Assembly (NCBI GenBank): GCA_934203105.1
Contig: CAKPYQ010000004.1
Coordinates: 11,620 to 75,619 of the forward strand
Direction of reading: 5' to 3'
Origin: an uncultured Alphaproteobacteria bacterium
GTDB taxonomy: Bacteria; Pseudomonadota; Alphaproteobacteria; CAAHEQ01; UBA3637
DNA length: 64,000 nt
Shown: one piece after another, positions 59,308 to 64,000 of the stretch
How the letters are laid out: the number at the start of each line of letters is the position of its first letter
How positions within the stretch are numbered: position 1 is the first letter of the stretch
Notes under the pieces: generated by a model
Databases searched by the model: none
What the model saw: the letters and a program-made list of their open reading frames with translations, nothing else
What the model was told of the DNA's origin: nothing
Made by a program: the position numbers and the translations under genes

Positions 59308-61485
59308 ATGCCGGTTAATTTGTTGAATGAAAAAGATTTAAACGCTTATTTGACGGATGTTGTTTATCAAGGACAGGAAAATCATTTGTTCGCGGATGCT
59401 AACAGTCGCGGACATTTCGAAAGCCCCGATTATGTAACACAAAATAAAGATGCTATTACAAAGGCGATTTTGTTGCAATGGGTCAAACATCGTTTGCGCG
59501 CGTTTTTGACGGATAAAGAAAATATGCCGTTTTTGCACCCCGTTTCTTTGCGCGCAGGTTTACCGACGTGGGCGGAAAAATGTTTGTCGGAAAGCAAACA
59601 AATATTTGAATTTAATGCGCTTTTAATGTCGCAATCTTTAAAAAATGACATTGTCAGCGTTCGGGATTTTTTATATTCTGCGGCAGAAAAATACGTCGAA
59701 AAAACAGCCTTGACGGCTCGGGAAACAAAAACCGCGCCCAAAATCCGTTTCGATTATTTAAAGACAAACAACGAATTTGACAGCTTTGAAAAAGCGCTTT
59801 TGCAATCCCAAAAATGGCATAATTTAATGACAGAGCGCGCTTTGCAAAAAGCAAAAAATAAACAACTTTATGAAAAATCTTTGTCGGGGACGCAGCTGGT
59901 TATGGAATTGCCGGACGGTATGAAAGTTTATCGTTTAATGACGGCACAAGCTCTGGATTTTGAGTCGGAATATATGGGGCACTGCGTGGGCAAAGGTGCT
60001 TATGATGCAAACGTTGTAAATGGATCGGTTCAAATTTATTCTGTGCGGGACCAAGACGGACAACCGCATGCGACTTTGGAAGTCCGTCACAATGAAGTTT
60101 ATCAATGCAAAGGCAAAGGCAACAGAACACCCGTTCAAAAATATATTCCGGCAGTTCAAGCATTTATTGAATCACGCAATTTTGAAATTGTGGGCGATAT
60201 GAAAAATGTCGGCTTGATTAAGCAAGACGGGAAATATTACAGCGTTTGGGATTTGCCCAAAAGAGGGTTTGAATTGAAAGGCAATTTGGATTTTTCGGAT
60301 ATGGATTTGACGGAATTGCCAGATTTGTCGAACATTATTGTCGACGGAAACTTTGAATGCCGAAACAATAAATTAGTCAGTTTAAAGGGCGCTCCGCTTC
60401 ATGTCAGCGGCGGTTTCGATTGTTCCCATAACCAATTGACCGATTTAAATGGAGCGCCAAAATATATCGCCGGCTCTTTGGATTGTTCCCATAACCAATT
60501 GACGACGTTAAAGGGTTGTCCTGAACGATTGGGTGGTTCTCTTTACTGCATTAACAATCAATTGATGGATTTGCAGGGCGCTCCTGAACACATAGAAGGG
60601 TCTTTTGATTGTTCAAATAATCAATTGACAACGTTAAAGGGTGCGCCACAAGGAGCAATAAGAGGAGAGTTTGACTGTCAACAAAACAAATTAACTTCTT
60701 TGGAAGGTGCACCGCAAAAAGTATCAGGCTCATTTAATTGTAAAGAAAATGATTTGACGACGTTAAAAGGGGCTCCGCAAAAAGTGGGCGGCAGCTTTTT
60801 TTGCTCTTTCAACAAGTTGGTTTCTTTGGAGGGGGCGCCGCAAGAAATAGGCGGTGCATTTGATTGTTCGGAAAACCAATTGACAACGTTAAAGGGCGCT
60901 CCGCAAAACTTAGGCGATGGTTTTTATTGTAATAAAAATAAATTGATTTCTTTGGAAGGTGCTCCGCAAAAAGTATCGGGTACATTTGATTGCCATGATA
61001 ACAATTTAACAACATTAGAAGGTGGCCCAAATACAGTTGGTCGGAACTTTAAATGTAATAAAAATCAATTGACAACGTTAAAGGGCGCTCCGCAAATTGT
61101 CACAGAAAATTTTAACTGCGCGATCAACCGGTTGACATCGTTGGAAAATGCGCCCAAAACAATAGCCGGCAAATTTATTTGTTTCAGAAATCAATTGACC
61201 GATTTAAAAGGCGGCCCGCAATGCGTGGGCGACAATTTTGATTGTACGGAAAATCCTTTGCTTTCGCTGGAAGGAGCGCCTGAAAAATTAGGCAGAACAT
61301 TTATTTGTTGCTTGACTGCGAAAAAAGGGATTTATGTACCGGCCTATGTGGCAAATTATGTAAGAGTGCAAGGTGTTGAACGTCATTTATTGCTTAAAAT
61401 GATCCAAAAGAGTAAAGAGGCAAATCAAGCTCCTTTAAAGTCGATAGCATCACAGATAAAGGATTTATTTTCTTTTAAGCGTTGA
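59308..61485 (+). CDS. PcfJ-like protein with fifteen leucine-rich-type repeats
   Basis: 725 residues from ATG 59308, set by GGAGG just upstream. Residues about 200-310 are PcfJ-like: GMKVYRLMTAQALDFESEYM, GHCVGKGAYD, QIYSVRDQDGQPHATLEV and YQCKGKGN. From about residue 346 there are fifteen repeats of 21 residues with the pattern F-x-C-x-x-N-x-L-T-x-L-x-G-A-P-x-x-V-x-G-x, a leucine-rich-repeat-like solenoid with a cysteine on each turn, followed by a cap (FICCLTAKKG). PcfJ was first noted in a conjugative plasmid; its function is unknown. The repeat array suggests protein or ligand binding. Confidence 0.85.
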   Translation: MPVNLLNEKDLNAYLTDVVYQGQENHLFADANSRGHFESPDYVTQNKDAITKAILLQWVKHRLRAFLTDKENMPFLHPVSLRAGLPTWAEKCLSESKQIFEFNALLMSQSLKNDIVSVRDFLYSAAEKYVEKTALTARETKTAPKIRFDYLKTNNEFDSFEKALLQSQKWHNLMTERALQKAKNKQLYEKSLSGTQLVMELPDGMKVYRLMTAQALDFESEYMGHCVGKGAYDANVVNGSVQIYSVRDQDGQPHATLEVRHNEVYQCKGKGNRTPVQKYIPAVQAFIESRNFEIVGDMKNVGLIKQDGKYYSVWDLPKRGFELKGNLDFSDMDLTELPDLSNIIVDGNFECRNNKLVSLKGAPLHVSGGFDCSHNQLTDLNGAPKYIAGSLDCSHNQLTTLKGCPERLGGSLYCINNQLMDLQGAPEHIEGSFDCSNNQLTTLKGAPQGAIRGEFDCQQNKLTSLEGAPQKVSGSFNCKENDLTTLKGAPQKVGGSFFCSFNKLVSLEGAPQEIGGAFDCSENQLTTLKGAPQNLGDGFYCNKNKLISLEGAPQKVSGTFDCHDNNLTTLEGGPNTVGRNFKCNKNQLTTLKGAPQIVTENFNCAINRLTSLENAPKTIAGKFICFRNQLTDLKGGPQCVGDNFDCTENPLLSLEGAPEKLGRTFICCLTAKKGIYVPAYVANYVRVQGVERHLLLKMIQKSKEANQAPLKSIASQIKDLFSFKR
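60343..61305 (+). repeat. 63-base coding repeat array (15 units)
   Basis: The DNA follows the protein repeat with units of 63 bases (one unit of 66). Words such as CAATTGACAACGTTAAAGGG recur in nearly every second unit. The array is inside the gene and has no spacers, so it is not CRISPR. Such arrays change length by recombination. Confidence 0.85.
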
Positions 61486-61502
61486 TGGCAAAGGGTAAGA
61501 AG

Positions 61503-62261
61503 ATGGCTTTTAACATTAAAATCGAAGTGCCGACGGCGGAGAAAGCCTTTGCATTTTTGGCGTGGCAAGTGTCGCGTTTGGAATGGTATATAAACCATAA
61601 TCGATCCAATCGATTGACATTTTTAAAATCTTTGCATCAACCGTTAATTGACAAAATGATCAATGATCGAGACCTTTCAAAAGATCAACTTTTTGCAAAA
61701 TATGTCGACCGCTTTACCAAAGAACTATATAATAAAGAAGCTTACCAAGGAGCATTGATTTGTGCGCGCAAGGCTGTACAGGCTTTGCAGACCTGTTATC
61801 CGCGTTATTTAGCATTGCAAAAATCGTGGGGATTTGAAATTTTACCCGAATATCAGATTGATATTAATCTTTTTGGAATAGGAGGGAGTTATCATCGCGA
61901 TGAAAACAATGTCGGCCATATTATGACGGGATATAATCAAAAAATTGAATGCCCTTATTATGCGCGTCTGTTGGGGCATGAAATAATACATTTGGGTATT
62001 GAAGATTTGCTGATCAATCCCGAACACAAAGACAAAGCTCCCATATGGCAAGAAGAAAAAGAACGTATTGTAGATAATTTATGTATTTACGTTATGCGTG
62101 GAATTTTACCTTTATACTACGTTTGGAGTGACGGGCAAAAATATCCTTATCAGGAAATTGCTCAAAATGCATCTTATATGGACCAGGTTATCGGCGCACA
62201 ACCAGAAAATAATTTACCATTGGCTATAAAAGCTTTTTTAAGCGAATATCACCGTGATTAA
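61503..62261 (+). CDS. Zincin-like protein with HEXXH motif
   Basis: About 252 residues from ATG 61503, preceded by AAGGGTAAG; ATG 61485 and TTG 61482 are in frame but lack a site and overlap the previous stop. The motif LLGHEIIHLGIEDLL (around residue 157) is HEXXH with a downstream Glu/Asp-rich stretch, the zinc site of metallopeptidases. QEEKERIVDNLCIYVMRG follows. No signal peptide, so it acts in the cytoplasm or is exported otherwise. It is coupled to the PcfJ-like gene, overlapping or 17 bases downstream, so the two probably work together. Confidence 0.75.
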   Translation: MAFNIKIEVPTAEKAFAFLAWQVSRLEWYINHNRSNRLTFLKSLHQPLIDKMINDRDLSKDQLFAKYVDRFTKELYNKEAYQGALICARKAVQALQTCYPRYLALQKSWGFEILPEYQIDINLFGIGGSYHRDENNVGHIMTGYNQKIECPYYARLLGHEIIHLGIEDLLINPEHKDKAPIWQEEKERIVDNLCIYVMRGILPLYYVWSDGQKYPYQEIAQNASYMDQVIGAQPENNLPLAIKAFLSEYHRD

Positions 62262-62262
62262 A

Positions 62263-62288
62263 AAAGGGGCTTGATTAAAGCCCCCTTT
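62263..62288 (+). terminator. Terminator after the zincin-like gene
   Basis: AAAGGGGCTT (62263-62272) pairs with AAGCCCCCTTT (62278-62288) with one bulged C. It is followed by AT-rich sequence and lies between convergent genes. Confidence 0.7.
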
Positions 62289-62303
62289 ATATGTAAACAG
62301 CCA

Positions 62304-64000
62304 TTATAAAGCTAAAGCGTTACAAACTCCGTTTATATTTCTTTGATTTGGCGCACAGCAAAGCTCGCCGACCTTTAATAAATTGTCCGGAAAATCACTT
62401 GCTGTAATGACTTTATAGTGTGCGGAACTGGTGGCATTTTCCGGTTTTGTGTCACAAATGCAAGTATCCGTAACTGCCTTGCCATACGGACATTTTTTCT
62501 TTTGCACGCCCGTGCTTGTCAAACAGTTTTCATTCGTTGTGTCGACGCTCATACTGGCGCAAAAACCGGGAGCGCACATTTCATCGGTAAATGAAGCGCA
62601 TTTTTGCCAATCATAGTTGGTGCATGCCGAGCCACAAGCTTCGCCATTATATCTGCAATAGCTGGCGTTTGAAAGCAAATAGCACTCCATGTTGTTTGCC
62701 AAATCAACGCAACCAAAGCCGAAAGTGCTGTCGATATATTTCCATTCGGTGCCATTCGGGCAGACATTTTTGCATAATCCGTTTTCACAAATTTGATCTG
62801 CGCCAAATTGAGAACAAGAGTATCCGCACATATTGCCGCTGGCGACAGAGCCGATATAGCAAGTTGTCTTGTCTCCGCTCAGATCACAAATTAAGTTACC
62901 TTTTTGGCAATAGTGGCCGGTATCATCTTGTGTAAAGCCGTCCGGACAGTAATTGGTGCAAGTTCCACATCCGGCCGGCGTTTCTGGATCACACATTTGA
63001 GTCCCGCTGTAACATTCGGAACTTCCTTTATAGCAGAGCCAACCTTTTGCGCTGTCAGCTATACAGCTGATGCCGTAAGTTTCATTGTGGCAACCCATAT
63101 AATATTGGTCTTTGATTGTTTCATAATCCCAACCGCTGGGACAATTTTTAAAGCAAGATCCACGAATGCAATCGAATTTTTGTGTGCCTGAGTTATATTC
63201 GGCTATGCAACACATTTGGTCGCTGTTTTTTTCTTTGCAACGGTATACGTCCTTAAAACCGTCATCTTCCTCGGCGTAAAAACAACTTAAAATGTAGTCA
63301 GAACATTGCCCATATTCGGTGTTACTTGACCAACCGGTTGTTCCCGGACAGTCTGTGGTGCAATCAGCCATACCATTACAGCAATTTCCATATCGACATT
63401 CTGTCCCCGTGGAATTACACAATTCACCACAAGGGTGTTTTTGCTCTCCAATAGAGCATTTAAATGCCGGCTCACCGTCCCAAAATCCTGCCGGTGTACA
63501 GGTTAGTTTTTCACATTTATTCTCATTAACCAGTACATAACCGTCATCACATACTTTCGGCGACGGGGTTCCCCCTATTTTGAAAACAACAGTATTGTTG
63601 CCTTTTTGGCATTCGACGGAAGCATCATCAACCAATATCGATGTGAAAAGCGGGTGCGTTTGATTGTCCCTTAAAACCAATTTATCGCAAACGCCCTTTG
63701 TAATGTTTTCGGCAAAAAGTAATATAACCTTACGCGTGTCGTCTTCGTATTTACGCGAACTGATATATTTTGAGGCATATGCATATTGAATTTCGCCGTC
63801 GGAAGAAAGATACGCCCTTGATCGCAACTTTAATTCGGTTGCTTGGGCGGTTGCTTCTTTTAAAACCTCGTTAGCCTGATATTTATCCAAAGCCCACGTC
63901 AAACCGGCTATGGCGCCGACCGTCAGAATTGCAATCATCGCCAAAACAGCCAACATTTCGATCAAAGATCTTCCCGTCGGGGGGGGGGGGTATAATAGAA
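62304..64000 (-). CDS. Cysteine-rich prepilin-like protein (5' end beyond window)
   Basis: At least 565 residues; the frame is open to the window edge. The prepilin motif is TGRSLIEMLAVLAMIAIL, with cut G-R and Glu at +5, the same as in gene 29047 (TGRSMIEM). The body is rich in cysteine: CENGLCKNVCPNGTEW, CYSGTQMCDPETPAGCG and CNGMADCTTDCPGT. It lacks the ephrin-receptor-like repeats of the other. The leader is preceded by a run of prolines from a 12-base poly-C (poly-G on the plus strand, 63979-63990). A large surface pilin-like or adhesin-like protein is likely. Confidence 0.82.
   Translation of the reverse strand, partial: LLYPPPPTGRSLIEMLAVLAMIAILTVGAIAGLTWALDKYQANEVLKEATAQATELKLRSRAYLSSDGEIQYAYASKYISSRKYEDDTRKVILLFAENITKGVCDKLVLRDNQTHPLFTSILVDDASVECQKGNNTVVFKIGGTPSPKVCDDGYVLVNENKCEKLTCTPAGFWDGEPAFKCSIGEQKHPCGELCNSTGTECRYGNCCNGMADCTTDCPGTTGWSSNTEYGQCSDYILSCFYAEEDDGFKDVYRCKEKNSDQMCCIAEYNSGTQKFDCIRGSCFKNCPSGWDYETIKDQYYMGCHNETYGISCIADSAKGWLCYKGSSECYSGTQMCDPETPAGCGTCTNYCPDGFTQDDTGHYCQKGNLICDLSGDKTTCYIGSVASGNMCGYSCSQFGADQICENGLCKNVCPNGTEWKYIDSTFGFGCVDLANNMECYLLSNASYCRYNGEACGSACTNYDWQKCASFTDEMCAPGFCASMSVDTTNENCLTSTGVQKKKCPYGKAVTDTCICDTKPENATSSAHYKVITASDFPDNLLKVGELCCAPNQRNINGVCNALAL

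Noticed and set aside
60343..61305. Possible CRISPR-like regular repeat
   Set aside because: Units are contiguous, in frame, without spacers, and encode the leucine-rich-type repeats.
34641..62290. Integrated element with direct repeats of the tRNA-Pro end
   Set aside because: I found no repeat of the tRNA 3' end or an integrase, so element borders cannot be supported.

Overview
The window looks like chromosome of an uncultured, host-associated alphaproteobacterium of moderate to low GC. Supporting signs are the alphaproteobacterial LexA box (GAAC-N7-GAAC) in front of lexA, the Mla-type ABC genes, the neighbouring rpoD, dnaG and yqeY genes, and two very large cysteine-rich proteins that begin with a type IV prepilin leader. 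No rRNA is present and the only tRNA seen is tRNA-Pro(UGG), so no species is claimed.

Layout. 1-10.2 kb: housekeeping genes. These are the end of an ABC-F gene, a secreted protein of unknown function, a membrane-anchored metallophosphoesterase, and an eight-gene minus-strand run (mlaE, mlaF, radA, cvpA, Na+/Ca2+ exchanger, mnmA, GNAT, trmN6-like) behind one strong promoter. 10.3-12.3 kb: lexA with its own SOS box, a repeat-filled gap, and an S24 (CI/LexA-like) repressor facing away. 12.3-23.0 kb: a compact podovirus-like cluster with repressor operators, two early-type genes, a strong promoter followed at once by an intrinsic terminator, then portal, scaffold, capsid, tail-tube proteins, large terminase, SleB-type hydrolase and small lysis-type genes. 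Integrase, replication genes and tail fibres are not seen. Its base composition matches the host, so it may be a domesticated particle or gene-transfer-agent-like locus. 23.0-34.7 kb: rpoD, dnaG, yqeY, an OprB-like porin, a giant prepilin-like protein, murJ, a Bax-like protein, a frameshifted DUF192 gene and tRNA-Pro.

34.7-59.2 kb is an AT-richer accessory region starting just downstream of tRNA-Pro. It holds a type III restriction-modification operon with an added SNF2-like helicase, whose gene is interrupted by an in-frame stop. Next comes a four-gene plus-strand cluster of three radical SAM proteins and an aminoacyl-tRNA-synthetase-like protein that lacks a recognisable KMSKS loop and most of the editing insert. 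It is followed convergently by an amidohydrolase. I see no precursor peptide, and this cluster is the best candidate for an undescribed pathway. After it lies a patchwork of small nucleotide-handling and acetyltransferase genes (Nudix, P-loop kinases, ASCH, GNAT), including two paralogous kinase fusions (kinase-pyrophosphatase and kinase-ASCH). They sit in inverted arms around phage lysis-gene remnants.

59.2-64 kb returns to host-like composition. It has a PcfJ-like protein with fifteen 21-residue leucine-rich-type repeats, a HEXXH zincin-like protein next to it, and a second cysteine-rich prepilin-like protein running off the right edge through a 12-base poly-G tract.

How the parts may work together: the S24 repressor probably holds the phage cluster silent, and a late-promoter/terminator pair may add a second control. 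The type III operon with helicase is probably anti-phage defence. The radical SAM/synthetase-like set probably makes or modifies a small amino-acid-derived product. Functions were assigned by reading motifs by eye; no database search was run.
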